From positions 1 to 35,758 of the forward strand of contig CAZEFK010000053.1 of the NCBI GenBank assembly GCA_964511405.1: a DNA stretch of 35,758 nt, given 5' to 3'. Below, piece by piece: positions 1 to 9,109 of this stretch (position 1 is the first letter of the stretch; every line of letters begins with the position of its first letter). The position numbers and the translations under genes were made by a program. The notes under the pieces were generated by a model that was not told the origin of the DNA, searched no databases, and worked only from the letters and a program-made list of their open reading frames with translations. This stretch comes from CAZEFK01 sp964511405. GTDB taxonomy: Bacteria > Pseudomonadota > Alphaproteobacteria > Elsterales > Elsteraceae.

Positions 1-841
1 TGACCGCGGCGTCGAGGTCGGCGTCGTCGAACACGATGAAGGGCGCGTTGCCGCCCAGCTCCATCGACACCTTCTTGACGGTGTCGGCGCATTGCCGCAA
101 CAGCAGCTTGCCGGTGGCGGTCGAGCCGGTGAAGCTCAGCTTGCGGACCTTGGGGCTGGCGGTGAAGGCGCCGCCGATCGCCGGCGCATCGCCGGGCAGA
201 CAGTTGAACACGCCCTTGGGCAGGCCGGCGCGCTCGGCCAATACGCACAAGGCCAGCGCCGACAGCGGGGTCTGGGGCGCGGGCTTCAGCACCACGGTGC
301 AGCCGACCGCCAGCGCCGGCGCGCATTTGCGCGTGATCATGGCGTTGGGGAAGTTCCAGGGCGTGATCGCGGCGCACACGCCGATCGGCTGCTTGATCAC
401 CACGATGCGCTTGTCGCGGCCGTGGGACGGAATGGTGTCGCCATAGACCCGGCGCCCTTCCTCCGCGAACCACTCGATGAACGAGGCGCCATAGGCGATC
501 TCGCCGCGCGCCTCGGCCAGCGGCTTGCCCTGCTCGGCGGTCAGGAGCCGTGCCAGGTCCTCCTGGTTGGCCATGATCAGCTCGAACCAGCGGCGCAGGA
601 TCTGGGCACGCTCCTTGGCCAGGAGGCCGGCCCAACCGGGCTGCGCGCGCTCGGCGGCGTCGATGGCGCGATCGGCCTCGGCGGCGCCCAGCCGCGCCAC
701 GGTGGTGATCGTCCGTCCATCGGCCGGGTTGCGGATGGTGTCGGTGGCGCCGTCGTCGGCATCGACCCAGGCGCCGTCGATATAGGCCTTCGAGCGCAGC
801 AGCGCGGGGTCGGACAGCAGGCGGCCGTCGGTGATGTCCAT
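1..841 (-). CDS. gabD: Succinate-semialdehyde dehydrogenase, NAD(P)+ (5' part, runs off the window)
   Basis: Encodes the first 280 residues of an aldehyde dehydrogenase that oxidises succinate semialdehyde to succinate in the cytosol, the last step of GABA breakdown. The translation follows E. coli GabD closely along its length, including EQGKPLAEA (residues 103-111), SFIEWFAEEG (120-129), the PWNFP motif with catalytic-site Asn163, FTGS (237-240) and the general base Glu261 in MELGGNAPF. The catalytic cysteine would lie about 30 residues further on, outside the window, so activity cannot be judged. The ATG at 841 is preceded by GGGAGGA at good spacing. It lies 74 bases downstream of the tamB stop on the same strand and may be read from its own promoter. 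Family identity is secure; the cofactor preference is inferred from similarity to GabD. Confidence 0.93.
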   Translation of the reverse strand, partial: MDITDGRLLSDPALLRSKAYIDGAWVDADDGATDTIRNPADGRTITTVARLGAAEADRAIDAAERAQPGWAGLLAKERAQILRRWFELIMANQEDLARLLTAEQGKPLAEARGEIAYGASFIEWFAEEGRRVYGDTIPSHGRDKRIVVIKQPIGVCAAITPWNFPNAMITRKCAPALAVGCTVVLKPAPQTPLSALALCVLAERAGLPKGVFNCLPGDAPAIGGAFTASPKVRKLSFTGSTATGKLLLRQCADTVKKVSMELGGNAPFIVFDDADLDAAV

Positions 842-890
842 GGCGTCCTCCCAAAAGGTCGGCGCCGACGTTGGGACACCGGGCCCCCGA

Positions 891-916
891 GCGCAAGGGG
901 TGGGCGCAAGGGGTCC
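891..916. repeat. 13-bp imperfect tandem repeat between tamB and gabD
   Basis: Two adjacent copies of a 13-base unit beginning GCGCAAGGGGT (891-903 and 904-916), identical over 11 bases. It fills part of the short gap between the tamB stop and the gabD ribosome binding site. No function is evident. Confidence 0.5.
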
Positions 917-3900
917 TAATAGTCCTTGCGCCAGGTCAGCCCCAGGCTGGTGGACGAGGTCGCGCCGACCTTGCTGTCGACCGACAGGCTGGGCGTCAGC
1001 TCGACCTGGACCTCGGCGCGGGTCTGGCCGGTCGAGATGTCCTGGTTGACGCCGACATAGACGCCGTTGGCCACGTACTTGCCGCCGCTCAGGGCCGTGG
1101 TCCCCTTGGCGCCGGGCGCGGCGGCCGGGTTGTTCTGGACCGACAGGCGGTCGAGGCCGGTCAGGTTGCGCAGCCGGTCGAGCACGCCCGGCCCGCCGCC
1201 CGCCAGGCTCGCCGCCGCCTGGGCCAGCTGCAGGCCCTCGGCCGGCGTGATCTGGCCGACGCCGCGGCCGAACAGCACCCGGGCCAGCACCTCGTCCTGC
1301 GGCAGCTGCGGCTGCGAGGTCAGCTTGAAAGTGGGCGTGGTCACGGTGCCGCCGATCAGCGCCTGGGCCGTGATGTCGGCCGTCTGGACCTGGGCCTCGA
1401 TGTCCAGGCGCGGGTCGCTCAGGCTGCCGGCGAAGTCGATGACGCCGCGCTGGACGGTGAAGGTCTTGCCCAGCACGTCGACGGTGCCCCGGATGGCGGT
1501 CAGGCCGCCGACGAGCTGCGGGGCGGCGCTGGTGCCCGATGCGGTGAACCGGCCGCGCCATTCACTGTCGACGCCGCGCCCGCGCACGAAGACCGGCCCG
1601 GGCAGCGTCACGGCCACATCAAGCTTCGCGACCACCGGCGGCGACGCCGGCCGCGCGGCGGCCGCGGCCAGCTCCGCCTGCACGGCGGCCTGCCCGCGCC
1701 GGCTGTCGACCTGGATTACCGGCAGGTCCGCCACCGACGGCGGCAAGCGCTCGGGCAGGCGGATCTCGGCCTTGGTGATGGTGATGGCGCCGGTGACCAC
1801 GGGCGCGGCCGCGGTCCCGCCGACCGCCACGTCGCCGCTGGCGGTGCCGCGCGCCAGGTCCATGCGCGACACCACGAAATCGGCCAGATGCAGGCGCAGG
1901 GCCAAGGGGCCGCCGGCGAGGTCGCCGCTGCCTGAGGCGGTCACCCGGCCCTGGGCGCCGTCGGTGCCGGTCAGGCGATTGACCACGACCCGGCGATGGT
2001 CGCCGGCGATGTCGAGCGACAGGTCCCGGATCTCGGTGCCGGTCTCCAGATTGTCGTAGCGGGCCTGGTCCAGGGTCAGCCGACCGCCGATATCGGGCTG
2101 CGCCACGGTGCCACCGACCCGCAGGTCCAGGCGGTAGGCGCCGGCGACGCTGTTGGCGCCCAGCGGCACCAGTTCGGCCAGATGCTCCAGTCGGCCCGCG
2201 CCTGAAGCGGTGACCGCGAGCGCGCCGTCGGGCGGCAGCCCCGCCGCGACCGGCTCCAGCCGCAGGATCACCGGCAGGGCGGCGGTGACGGCGAGGGCCT
2301 CGCCCTGCGGCGCCGTGATCCGCGCGTCCGCCGACAGCCGCTGGCCGGCGACCCTGGCCTGGGCGGTCACGGCCAGGGCCGGCAGGTTGGCGCCGGCGCT
2401 GGTGCGCAAGTCGGCCGCCTCGAGCGTCAGCCGCGCCGACGGGTCCGCCGTGGTCCCGGACAGGTCGAGGGTGAAGCCGAGCCGGCCCGTGGCGCCGTCG
2501 ACGCCGCCCAGGGCGGCCAGCCGCGCGACCGGCAGGCCTGTTGCGGTCACCTGCGCCGCCACCCGCGCCCGCTCCAGCGTGGCGCTGGCGGTCAGGCTGC
2601 CCGGGCCGAAGCTGAGCGCCGTCGGTCCCAGCACCATCCGGCCGGGCGCCACCGCCACGTCGACCGGCCGGGCCAGCGCCAGCCGCTCCCCCACCAACTG
2701 GCCATCGAGCCGCGCCAGATGCAGGCGCGTGGTCGCACCAGGCGTCACGGCACCGGCGAGCGCCAGCCGGAACGGCCCGCGATAGCTGCCGCTGGTCGCA
2801 AGGTCGACCTGCAGCGTGCCGCCGGCCGCCGGCTCCAGGCGCAGCCGGGTCGCCGACAGCGCGGCGGTGCCCAGGGTCGCCTGCGCCAGGTCCACGGTCG
2901 CGCGCCCGGTCGGACGCCGCAGCAGGTCGCTGCCGTCGGCGTCCAGCTTGAGGCCGTGCAGCACGGCGCCGCCGGCCGCCAGCTGCGGCGCCGTCATGGC
3001 GACCGTGGCCGCTTGCCGTCCCTGTGGCGCCGACAGCGCGATGCGGCCGTCGAGGGCGCCTTGCATCGGCATGCCGATGAGCGTCGACCAGGGCGCAAGG
3101 TCAGGCACATGCAGGGTCAGCGTCCCGGTTGCCGACGGGCCGGCCGGGGCGACGCGCAGGCTGCCGTCCAGGCGCGCGCCGGCGGCGGCGACCGAGAGCT
3201 TCGGGATCGCCAGGCTTTGAGGGTCGGCGGCATCGATCGCCAGGTCGGCGCGGCCCTCGATCCGACCGGCGGCGAAGCGCAGCGCCACGGAGCCGGTGCG
3301 CGCCGCCAGGTCGGGCACCGCGATGTCGGCACCAACGCGGTCGAGGCGGGCAGCGTCGGCGACCAGCCGCTCGCCGGTGACGCTGGCGGTCACGGCCAGG
3401 TGGTCGAGCGCACCGGTGGCATGGCCCGCGACCGACAGGGTGCCGGCCAGGCCGCGCCGGCCCAGCGCCGCCAGCGCGGGCAGCGTCAGCGCCGCCGTGC
3501 CGTCGAGCCGGCCGTCGACCAGCCGCCCGGCCAGCGACACCCGCGCGTGCTCGGCTTGGATGTCCAGCCGGTCGAGGGTCGCGGCGCCGCCTGCCAGGCT
3601 CGCGGCGCCGTCGAGGGTGACGGCGCCGCCCAGCATGCCGTCGGCCATCGGGATCCCGAGCCGGGGCGCACCCAGCCGGCCCTGCAGCGTCGCGCGCGTG
3701 GCGCCCGTGTCGGCCGCGAGGGTCAGCGACAGGGCCGCGTCGCCGGCCAACGGCACGCCCACCAGTGGCGCCAGGCGTGCCAGGTCGGCGGCGGTCAGGT
3801 CGACATGGCCATCGGCGCGGCCGTCGGCCAGGGTAGCTTGGCCGGCCAGCGACACCCCCAGCCCCGACAAGGTCGCCTGCTCCAGCACGATGCGGCGGGC

Positions 3901-5226
3901 GGTGCCGTCGGCCTGTCCGGCCACGCTCCAGTCCAGCGCCCCGCCCGCGACCGGTTCGGGCACGCGGGCGCCGGCGATGCCCTCGGCATGCCCGGCGAGC
4001 GTGAAGCGCCCGCGCCGCGCTGACAGCGGGCCGGGCGATGCCGCGCTGGCGTCCAGGTGCAGGGCCGCGATGGTCACCCCTTCGGCCTGCAGGTCGTGCA
4101 GGTCGGCACGCAGCGCCGCTTCCGGCGCGGTCAAGGTGCCGCCGGCCGACGCGTGCAGGTCGGCGCTTCCAGCCAGGGGGCGGCCGGCGATAGCGCCAAA
4201 GCGGGACAGGTCGGCGAGCTGCAGGCTGGCAGACGCCGTAATCCGGCCGCTGTCCGGCTCGTAGCGGCCGCTCGCCTCGACGCGCCCGGCCGCCAGTCCG
4301 ACGGCCAAGCGCTCCAGCACCACCGCGGCGCCGGCCTGGCCCGCGGCGTCGATGGTGACCTGGTCGCCGATCAGCGGCGCGAGCTCGGCCGGCAGCAGAT
4401 CGCCGGGGCGCACCGTTCCGCTGGCACCGTAGCGATCGCCGGCGCCAGTCAACGCCGCCTCGACCGACGCCGTCGCGCCGGCGTGGACATCCAGGCGACC
4501 GTGCCAGTCGGACAACAGCCCCGCGCCATCCAAGATCGCCGACACCGGCAGCGGGTCGGGGCGGCCTAGGATCGCCGCGAGCACTTGGCCGGTCGGTTCC
4601 GCGACCCGCGCGGTCACCGCCAGCCGGGCCGGCGCGCCGTCCAGCGCCAGCGACAGCGCCGCCTCGCCGGGCGCACCATCGGTCCGGTGGAGCGTCAGCG
4701 CCAGGTGTGCGACGGCATCGGCCAGGTCGCCCTGCCCCGCCACCGCCAGCTCCACGGGCTGGCCGAGCACCGGCGGCGCCAGGACGATGTTCGGCAGGTC
4801 GAGGCGGCCCAGCGCGACGCGGATCGGCAGGCGCGGCACCGAGAGCGGCGCGCTGCTGCCGCCGCTCGGCGCCGGGGAGCGCGCCACGGCGATCCGAGCC
4901 ACCGAGACCCGCTCCAGGGTCAGGCGCCGGTGCAGCAGGTCGCGGGGCACGAGGTCGACCGCGACGCCCTGGAGCCGCAGCCACGGTCCGATGCCGTCAG
5001 CCTCGGTGATCGACGTGATCCGGATATGGAACGGCAGGGCCCCCGATAGACCGTCGATCTCGATACGGCTACCGGGGCTGGAGAGCAGCGACGACAGCGC
5101 GGTCGCAGCGAAGCGCTGGCCGGCCACGGTCTGCAGCCCGCCATAGACGACGCCGATGGCCAGCAGCGGCAGGCCGACCAACAAGCCGAGGAGGGAGGCG
5201 AGCAGGCGTCCGGCGCGCCGGCTCAA
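916..5226 (-). CDS. tamB: Translocation and assembly module inner-membrane protein TamB
   Basis: A 1436-residue protein with one N-terminal membrane anchor (about residues 8-30) followed by a very long, repetitive, Ala/Gly/Leu-rich beta-strand region typical of TamB/AsmA-like proteins. It ends in the conserved TamB C-terminal (DUF490) domain, about residues 1100-1436, with LFGRGVGQITPAEGLQLAQA-type sequence and a terminal WRKDY. TamB spans the periplasm and works with the Omp85 protein TamA in outer-membrane protein assembly and, in several species, in phospholipid transport to the outer membrane. The length fits the family (about 1250-1500). The likely start is TTG at 5226, which overlaps the tamA stop as TTGA, so translation is probably coupled to tamA. 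The gene order tamA-tamB is the usual one. Confidence 0.93.
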   Translation of the reverse strand: MSRRAGRLLASLLGLLVGLPLLAIGVVYGGLQTVAGQRFAATALSSLLSSPGSRIEIDGLSGALPFHIRITSITEADGIGPWLRLQGVAVDLVPRDLLHRRLTLERVSVARIAVARSPAPSGGSSAPLSVPRLPIRVALGRLDLPNIVLAPPVLGQPVELAVAGQGDLADAVAHLALTLHRTDGAPGEAALSLALDGAPARLAVTARVAEPTGQVLAAILGRPDPLPVSAILDGAGLLSDWHGRLDVHAGATASVEAALTGAGDRYGASGTVRPGDLLPAELAPLIGDQVTIDAAGQAGAAVVLERLAVGLAAGRVEASGRYEPDSGRITASASLQLADLSRFGAIAGRPLAGSADLHASAGGTLTAPEAALRADLHDLQAEGVTIAALHLDASAASPGPLSARRGRFTLAGHAEGIAGARVPEPVAGGALDWSVAGQADGTARRIVLEQATLSGLGVSLAGQATLADGRADGHVDLTAADLARLAPLVGVPLAGDAALSLTLAADTGATRATLQGRLGAPRLGIPMADGMLGGAVTLDGAASLAGGAATLDRLDIQAEHARVSLAGRLVDGRLDGTAALTLPALAALGRRGLAGTLSVAGHATGALDHLAVTASVTGERLVADAARLDRVGADIAVPDLAARTGSVALRFAAGRIEGRADLAIDAADPQSLAIPKLSVAAAGARLDGSLRVAPAGPSATGTLTLHVPDLAPWSTLIGMPMQGALDGRIALSAPQGRQAATVAMTAPQLAAGGAVLHGLKLDADGSDLLRRPTGRATVDLAQATLGTAALSATRLRLEPAAGGTLQVDLATSGSYRGPFRLALAGAVTPGATTRLHLARLDGQLVGERLALARPVDVAVAPGRMVLGPTALSFGPGSLTASATLERARVAAQVTATGLPVARLAALGGVDGATGRLGFTLDLSGTTADPSARLTLEAADLRTSAGANLPALAVTAQARVAGQRLSADARITAPQGEALAVTAALPVILRLEPVAAGLPPDGALAVTASGAGRLEHLAELVPLGANSVAGAYRLDLRVGGTVAQPDIGGRLTLDQARYDNLETGTEIRDLSLDIAGDHRRVVVNRLTGTDGAQGRVTASGSGDLAGGPLALRLHLADFVVSRMDLARGTASGDVAVGGTAAAPVVTGAITITKAEIRLPERLPPSVADLPVIQVDSRRGQAAVQAELAAAAARPASPPVVAKLDVAVTLPGPVFVRGRGVDSEWRGRFTASGTSAAPQLVGGLTAIRGTVDVLGKTFTVQRGVIDFAGSLSDPRLDIEAQVQTADITAQALIGGTVTTPTFKLTSQPQLPQDEVLARVLFGRGVGQITPAEGLQLAQAAASLAGGGPGVLDRLRNLTGLDRLSVQNNPAAAPGAKGTTALSGGKYVANGVYVGVNQDISTGQTRAEVQVELTPSLSVDSKVGATSSTSLGLTWRKDY

Positions 5227-6995
5227 AAGGCCTGGCCGATGCTGATATAGACCTGGAACGGGGAATCCTTGCGCCGCCGCTCCAGCGGCACGCCCACGTC
5301 CAGGCGCACCGGGCCGATCGCCGTGTAATAGCGGGCACCCAGCCCGGTGCCGACGAACAGGTGCCCGCTGAAATCAGGGAACGGGCTGCGATAGACCGTG
5401 CCGGCCTCCAGGAACGGCACCAGCCCGATGGTCTCGGTGATGCGGATGCGCAGCTCGGTGCCCAGCTCCAGCGACGAGCGGCCGCCGATCGGGTTGTTGT
5501 GGACGTCGAGCGGCCCGGCATGCTGGAAGGCGTAGCCGCGCACCGAGCCGCCGCCGCCGGCATAGAGCCGCTTGTCGCGCGGCAGCGCCGTCAGGCTGAC
5601 GCCTGACGTGGCGCCCAGCGCGGCATAGCCGGCGACGATCCATCGGTTGTCGGCGTCGACGGCCTGGTAGGCCGAGCCGCGCAGCTTGCCGGCGACAAAG
5701 TCGAGATCGGTGCCCGGCAGGCCCAGATAGGGCGTCAGCTCGACGCTGGCGCGGCCGCCGGTGGTCGGGTTCAGCAGGTCGTCGGTGCCGTCATAGCGGG
5801 CATAGCCGGGAATCCCGGCCAGGGCATAGCGCTGCCGCGGCTCGAACGCCTGGGTGACGTTGGCGCGCTCGGCCTGGCCGCCCAGGCCCAGGGTCCAGGT
5901 CTTGCCCAGCTTGCGCTCGACGCCGCCGAACAGCTTCTCGCGCACGCTGGTGTAGGCGTCGACAGTCTCATCGGTAAAGCCGGCGGTCGCCAGCAGGTCG
6001 AGGTCGCGCTGGAACAGGTCCGGGCGCCGGAAGGTGGCCGTGGCCGACTTGTTGCTCTCGCCGACGGTCAGCTCGGTGTGCAGGCTTTCGGCCCCGCCGA
6101 ACAGGTTGCGATGCTCCCAGAACGCGGTGACGGAAAACCCCAGGCTGGTGTCGTAAGCGGCGCTGGCGCCGATCGAGCGCGGCGGCCGCTCGGTCAGCTC
6201 GACCTGGATCGGCACCCGGCCATCCGGCCCGAGCGCCGGCGCCGGCGTGACCTTGACCACCGAGAACAGGCCGCTCGCGATCAGCGCGTCGCGCGCGCGG
6301 TCGAGCTGGCCGACATCGTAGGGCTGGCCCTCGCGCCACTCGATGCGGCGGTCGACATAGGCGCGCTCCAGCCGCTGGAGGCCGGTGATCGTGGTCGCGC
6401 CGACGGTCGCCTGCGGGCCGGGATCGAGCGTGAAGGTCACTGCCATGGTGCGGGTGCCGTGGTCGACCACGACCCGGCGGTCGGCGACCTTGGCATAGGG
6501 ATAGCCACGGGTCTGGTAGGCGCGGGCCAGCTTCGGCTCGGCCGCCAGCACCGGCGCCGACTGCGCCGGGCCGCCGATCGTCAGGCCCAGGTCGTCCGGC
6601 TTGGGCAGCGGCGGCGGTGGCATTTGGCCGGCCGCACCCACCACCTCCACCCCGGCGAGGGTGTAGAGCGGCCCCGGCTGGACGCGGACGGTGACGGTGG
6701 CGTGATCGGGCGCGGACGACGCGATATCGAAGGTCAGCGCCGAATCCCAATAGCCGGCGGCGTCGACCAGCCGCTTCAGGCGCGCCACGTCGCCCTCGGC
6801 GCGGACCCGCAGCGCGGTCAGCGTATCCGGCGGGCTCTTGGCCAGCGTCACCAGTTGCGACGCCGCCTCGAGGTCGCCGGCCAGGGCCGAGGTCGGCGCG
6901 CCCTCGAACACCGTGTCGTACTGGACGGCCGCCGCGGCGCCTGAGGCCGCCATCGCCGCCACGCCGACCACCGCCGCCATGATCGCCAGCCTCAC
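5223..6995 (-). CDS. tamA: Outer-membrane Omp85-family assembly protein TamA
   Basis: A 590-residue protein with an N-terminal signal peptide (about residues 1-23, hydrophobic, Ala-rich, ending AAAA). A periplasmic POTRA region follows (about 30-270, with segments such as YTLAGVEVVGA and YDVGQLDRARDALIASGLFS), then a C-terminal Omp85 barrel (about 280-590) with GGGGSVRGYAFQ and a terminal phenylalanine, as expected for a BAM substrate. It is the outer-membrane half of the TamAB complex. The open frame begins with GTG at 6995, which has GGAG about 8 bases upstream. ATG at 6980 (residue 6) with a GAGG is an equally reasonable start. The stop overlaps the tamB start. It is transcribed divergently from the lytic transglycosylase gene across about 225 bases. 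Confidence 0.93.
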   Translation of the reverse strand: MRLAIMAAVVGVAAMAASGAAAAVQYDTVFEGAPTSALAGDLEAASQLVTLAKSPPDTLTALRVRAEGDVARLKRLVDAAGYWDSALTFDIASSAPDHATVTVRVQPGPLYTLAGVEVVGAAGQMPPPPLPKPDDLGLTIGGPAQSAPVLAAEPKLARAYQTRGYPYAKVADRRVVVDHGTRTMAVTFTLDPGPQATVGATTITGLQRLERAYVDRRIEWREGQPYDVGQLDRARDALIASGLFSVVKVTPAPALGPDGRVPIQVELTERPPRSIGASAAYDTSLGFSVTAFWEHRNLFGGAESLHTELTVGESNKSATATFRRPDLFQRDLDLLATAGFTDETVDAYTSVREKLFGGVERKLGKTWTLGLGGQAERANVTQAFEPRQRYALAGIPGYARYDGTDDLLNPTTGGRASVELTPYLGLPGTDLDFVAGKLRGSAYQAVDADNRWIVAGYAALGATSGVSLTALPRDKRLYAGGGGSVRGYAFQHAGPLDVHNNPIGGRSSLELGTELRIRITETIGLVPFLEAGTVYRSPFPDFSGHLFVGTGLGARYYTAIGPVRLDVGVPLERRRKDSPFQVYISIGQAF

Positions 6996-7220
6996 CGCCG
7001 CCGCTCCGTCGCTGTCTCAACAGTCCGCCGGCCGCCCGGGATCCCCGGATACGACGGTACCTGGGGCTGACATGCGCGACCAGGACGGCGATGGGCAAGC
7101 CTGCTTGGCGGTCCTGCCCGCTATGATCTAGCCCGAATGACTTTGCGAGGGCCGGGTGCGATCCGGTACCGTCGCCCGCCGCGGGCCCGGTCCGGAGGTC
7201 ATCCTATCCGTTTGCAATAC

Positions 7221-7859
7221 ATGACATTATTGAAGGGATTGCTCGCGAGCGCGGCTCTGTTGGCCGGGCTGGCGACGCCGGCCCAGGCACGCGCGACGCC
7301 GGCGCAAGCCCGCGCGACGCGGCCACCAGCACCCTCGGCCTGCGCCGCCTGGATTGCCGAGGTCGAGCGCAGCCTGCGCATCCCCCATGCCGTGCTGCTG
7401 GCGGTCGGGCTGGTCGAGAGCGGCTGGCAGCCCTGGGCGGTGGACTATGCCGGCGCCCCGGTCTTCTATCCATCGGCCCAGGCCGCGGCCGAGGCGGTCG
7501 GCCAGGCCCTGGCCGAAGGCCAGACCAACATCGACGTCGGCTGCCTGCAGATCAATCTGGGCGCCCATCCCGAGGTGTTCCGCAGCCTGGACGACGCCTT
7601 CGACCCCCGGACCAACGTCCAGGCCGGGGCGCAGCTGCTGGTGCGGCTGGCCCGCGCCAGCGGTAGCTGGTCGCGCGCGGTCGAGCTCTACCACTCCGCC
7701 GATCCCGTGCTGGGCCACGACTATTTCTGCCGCTTCCACGCGGCCTATGTCGCGCTGAAGCGCCTGCCCTCCTCGCCCGCCGCGACGGCCTATTGCCGGA
7801 CATGGATCCTACGGCAGCTGGCGGCGCGGGAAGCGCGCGCAGCGCGCGCCCGGCGATGA
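7221..7859 (+). CDS. Small secreted lytic transglycosylase (SLT family)
   Basis: A 212-residue protein with a signal peptide (MTLLKGLLASAALLAGLATPAQA), then an SLT-type goose-lysozyme-like domain. Glu66 in GLVESGW fits the catalytic acid, and VGCLQIN (about 106-112) is the usual second motif. Such enzymes cut peptidoglycan glycan strands to 1,6-anhydro-muropeptides in the periplasm and often open the wall for secretion systems or flagella. The ATG at 7221 gives a clean signal peptide. A GGAGG at 7194-7198 is 22 bases away, so an in-frame TTG at 7212 (13 bases from it) could be the true start. Just after the signal peptide a seven-residue unit (ATPAQAR) is repeated in tandem. The stop overlaps the next ATG as ATGA. 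No secretion genes lie nearby, so the specific role is unknown. Confidence 0.85.
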   Translation: MTLLKGLLASAALLAGLATPAQARATPAQARATRPPAPSACAAWIAEVERSLRIPHAVLLAVGLVESGWQPWAVDYAGAPVFYPSAQAAAEAVGQALAEGQTNIDVGCLQINLGAHPEVFRSLDDAFDPRTNVQAGAQLLVRLARASGSWSRAVELYHSADPVLGHDYFCRFHAAYVALKRLPSSPAATAYCRTWILRQLAAREARAARARR

Positions 7860-7927
7860 CGGCCGACCCGCCGCGGCGCCAGGTCATCCTGCTCAGCGGT
7901 CCGATCGGCACGGGCAAGACGACCTAA
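7856..7927 (+). pseudogene. Truncated P-loop NTPase: 23-codon stub ending just after Walker A
   Basis: An ATG overlapping the transglycosylase stop (ATGA) opens a 23-codon frame whose product ends with beta-strand 1 and a perfect Walker A motif, GPIGTGKTT, followed directly by TAA. A P-loop alone cannot form a working NTPase. It is best read as the 5' remnant of a kinase or ATPase gene once translationally coupled to the transglycosylase. I could not find the rest of such a protein in any frame of the next 140 bases. A sequencing error at 7925 is less likely, because no continuing homology appears beyond it. Confidence 0.55.
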
Positions 7928-7965
7928 CGGACGCCGCCGGCGCCGCAGGACCGCCCGTCAATTCC

Positions 7966-7982
7966 TTGCTTTGCAAAAGCAA
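7966..7982. promoter_or_regulatory. Inverted repeat upstream of the redox operon
   Basis: A perfect 7-base inverted repeat, TTGCTTT-GCA-AAAGCAA, lies 86 bases upstream of the peroxidase start, in a locally AT-richer stretch that should hold the operon promoter. It could be an operator or a short hairpin. No regulator can be assigned from sequence alone. Confidence 0.35.
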
Positions 7983-8068
7983 TTCGACCGTCGTCGTCGT
8001 GGCGTCGAAGTAAACCATATGTTCACGAATGTGGGCAATGAATCGAGACAAAGACAGGAGAAAATGGC

Positions 8069-9097
8069 ATGGTCCGGCTTCCCCTTTCGGCGCTCGCGGC
8101 TGCCCTTTCCCTGGCAGCCACCGCCACCGTGGCAGAGTCTTTACCAAGTTTCGACATGGACGCGTTGCGCAAGGAATATGCGCGGCCGCTCGCGACACCG
8201 TTCCCGGCCGACAATCAGTACAGCGCCGAAAAGGTGCAGCTCGGCTGGATGCTGTTCTTCGACCCGCGACTGTCGGGATCGGACAACATTTCCTGCTCGA
8301 CCTGCCACAACCCGGCGCTGACCTGGGGCGACGGCATGGCCACGGGCATCGGCCATGGCGCGTCCCATCTCGGCCGCCGCACGCCGACCATCACCAACCT
8401 GGCCTGGGCCGATCGGCTGATGTGGGACGGCCGCAAGACCAGCCTCGAGGACCAGGCGTTCGGCCCGATCGAGACCGAGGTCGAGATGGGCATGGCCGGT
8501 GGCGGCGCCTTGATCGAGAAGCTGCGGGCAATCCCGGACTATCGCGTGCGCTTCGCCGCCGCGTTCCCGGGCGAGGGCCTGGACAAGCCGGCGATCGCCA
8601 AGGCGCTGGCCACCTATGAGCGGACGATCGTGTCGGGCATCGCCCCCTTCGACCGCTGGCTGGCCGGCGACACGGCGGCCCTGTCGCCCTCGGCGCAGCG
8701 TGGGTTTGCCCTGTTCAACGGCCGCGCCAGCTGCAATCTCTGCCACGAAGGCTGGGCATTGACCGACCATGCCTTCCACGACATCGGGCTGCCCGACGTC
8801 GACCTGGGCCGCGGCAAGGAACTGCATCTGCCCAGCATGCAGCATGCCTTCAAGACTCCGACCCTGCGCGACATCGCGCGCCGCTCGCCCTACATGCACA
8901 ACGGCTCGATCAAGACCTTGCGCGACGTGGTCCTTCATTACGACCGCGGATTCGTCGACCGGCCGAGCCTGGCGCCCGAGATGAAGCGCCTCGACCTCAG
9001 CGACCAGGATGTGACCGACCTGGTCGCTTTCCTGGAAACCCTGACCAGCGAGCCGCAGCCGGTGACCCTGCCCCTGCTGCCCGCCGCCGCCCACTAG
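8069..9097 (+). CDS. Di-haem cytochrome c peroxidase / MauG-family protein
   Basis: A 342-residue periplasmic protein with a signal peptide (residues 1-22, ending TVA) and two c-type haem sites, CSTCH (76-80) and CNLCH (222-226). The hallmark C-terminal segment KTPTLRDIARRSPYMHNGS (262-280) includes Met276, the place of the usual axial methionine. This is the bacterial di-haem peroxidase/MauG fold. Members reduce hydrogen peroxide using electrons from small cytochromes or cupredoxins, or carry out MauG-like oxidation of a partner. Both carrier types are encoded directly downstream. The start has AGGAG about 10 bases upstream. It is the first gene of a four-gene operon. No methylamine dehydrogenase genes are present, so MauG function in the strict sense is not supported; peroxidase is the more cautious call. 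Confidence 0.92.
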   Translation: MVRLPLSALAAALSLAATATVAESLPSFDMDALRKEYARPLATPFPADNQYSAEKVQLGWMLFFDPRLSGSDNISCSTCHNPALTWGDGMATGIGHGASHLGRRTPTITNLAWADRLMWDGRKTSLEDQAFGPIETEVEMGMAGGGALIEKLRAIPDYRVRFAAAFPGEGLDKPAIAKALATYERTIVSGIAPFDRWLAGDTAALSPSAQRGFALFNGRASCNLCHEGWALTDHAFHDIGLPDVDLGRGKELHLPSMQHAFKTPTLRDIARRSPYMHNGSIKTLRDVVLHYDRGFVDRPSLAPEMKRLDLSDQDVTDLVAFLETLTSEPQPVTLPLLPAAAH

Positions 9098-9109
9098 AGG
9101 ACAAGCCCC

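Noticed and set aside
3101..4984. Long minus-strand frame inside tamB
   Set aside because: A shifted-frame shadow of tamB: low-complexity Arg/Gly/Ala/Pro translation with no motifs, created by high GC.
7137..7220. Upstream ATG at 7137 for the lytic transglycosylase
   Set aside because: Would place 28 basic residues before a normal signal peptide and has no ribosome binding site.
7975..8010. Short GTC-rich run as a possible repeat array
   Set aside because: Only a few units with no spacers; not a CRISPR or a tandem repeat of note.
8069..9097. Methylamine utilisation MauG in the strict sense
   Set aside because: No methylamine dehydrogenase or other mau genes in the window; the di-haem family alone does not give that function.
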